Source: an uncultured Verrucomicrobia subdivision 3 bacterium
GTDB lineage: Bacteria; Verrucomicrobiota; Verrucomicrobiia; Limisphaerales; UBA8199
Reading direction: 5' to 3'
DNA length: 56,323 nt
Assembly (NCBI GenBank): GCA_903913865.1
Contig: CAIWMU010000111.1
Span: forward strand, 1 to 56,323
The notes under the pieces were generated by a model, which was not told where the DNA came from, ran no database searches, and worked only from the letters and a program-made list of their open reading frames with translations. Position 1 is the stretch's first letter. Every line of letters begins with the position of its first letter. Positions 56,251 through 56,323 of this stretch are shown here, piece by piece. The position numbers were made by a program, and so were the translations under genes.

Positions 56251-56323
56251 AGCCCATGATCAGAATTGAACTGATGACCTCGTCCTTACCAAGGACGCGC
56301 TCTGCCAACTGAGCTACATGGGC
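56251..56323 (-). tRNA. tRNA-Thr (GGU)
   Basis: The 7-bp acceptor stem GCCCATG/CATGGGC (3' arm 56252-56258, 5' arm 56317-56323), TTGGCAGAGC D-loop and anticodon loop TTGGTAA give anticodon GGT. The 3' CCA is encoded at 56248-56250. The gene ends exactly at the window edge with its first base. The order tRNA-Thr, tuf, tRNA-Trp resembles the E. coli tufB operon. Confidence 0.93.

Overview
The window looks like a chromosomal segment of a free-living Gram-negative bacterium of the PVC group, most probably Verrucomicrobiota. The basis is inference from gene content. There is a secreted formylglycine sulfatase and a DUF6259-type glycosidase. There are LamG/ConA-like secreted proteins ending in a 'Y.LQ..(T/S)DL..W...(F)YR' module, and a pseudopilin of the 'FTLVELLVVIAIIAILA' type. 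A GTP-dependent PEP carboxykinase, a DUF3748 protein and a putative ABC exporter add to this picture, as do short hairpin-rich interspersed DNA of the kind I associate with PVC genomes. No rRNA, CRISPR array, intact insertion sequence or prophage was seen.

Layout. 1-469 is a non-coding, hairpin-rich repeat block. 503-2029 is a secreted sulfatase (+). 2096-6884 on the minus strand holds an MFS sugar-acid transporter, rho, a WYL regulator and an AI-2E-family membrane protein. 7059-9422 (-) is a heavy-metal P1B ATPase. 9734-11509 (+) is pckG. 11498-17298 is an unusual duplicated block: a three-repeat LamG secreted protein, a broken phnW aminotransferase in reverse, a vestige of the pckG stop/terminator, then a two-repeat LamG paralogue. 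17836-20169 is a DUF6259 glycosidase. 20340-20480 may hold a structured RNA before accA (20544), which is followed by manA and a small membrane protein. 23128-28135 (-) holds an ABC ATPase/permease pair, gamma-glutamyltransferase and trmB.

28380-30540 (+) is the most striking region. A cobalamin riboswitch with a long leader and an apparent ribosome-binding-site-sequestering stem precedes a two-gene operon: a secreted ConA-like protein and a type II-style pseudopilin. Neither is a usual B12 target. 30619-33520 (-) has a methyltransferase and the folP-cdaA-ybbR cluster for folate and c-di-AMP. 33723-37436 (-) is a tightly overlapping operon of two sialidase-like proteins and a DUF3748 beta-propeller, suggesting periplasmic glycan or sialic-acid processing. 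37589-38098 (+) is a GDP-mannose mannosyl hydrolase. 38211-41272 (-) has an isochorismatase-like protein, a PAS-GAF-PAS histidine kinase and a response regulator. 41705-42826 (+) is a lipoprotein amidase.

43213-56323 (-) is the conserved transcription/translation cluster, reading tRNA-Thr, tuf, tRNA-Trp, tRNA-Ser, secE, nusG, rplK, rplA, rplJ, rplL, rpoB, rpoC. It has a strong hairpin between rplL and rpoB and a UUCG-loop terminator after rpoC.

Starts were moved from the longest open frame whenever a signal peptide, a Shine-Dalgarno sequence or the family N-terminus argued for it. All functional names rest on motif recognition by eye, with no database search.
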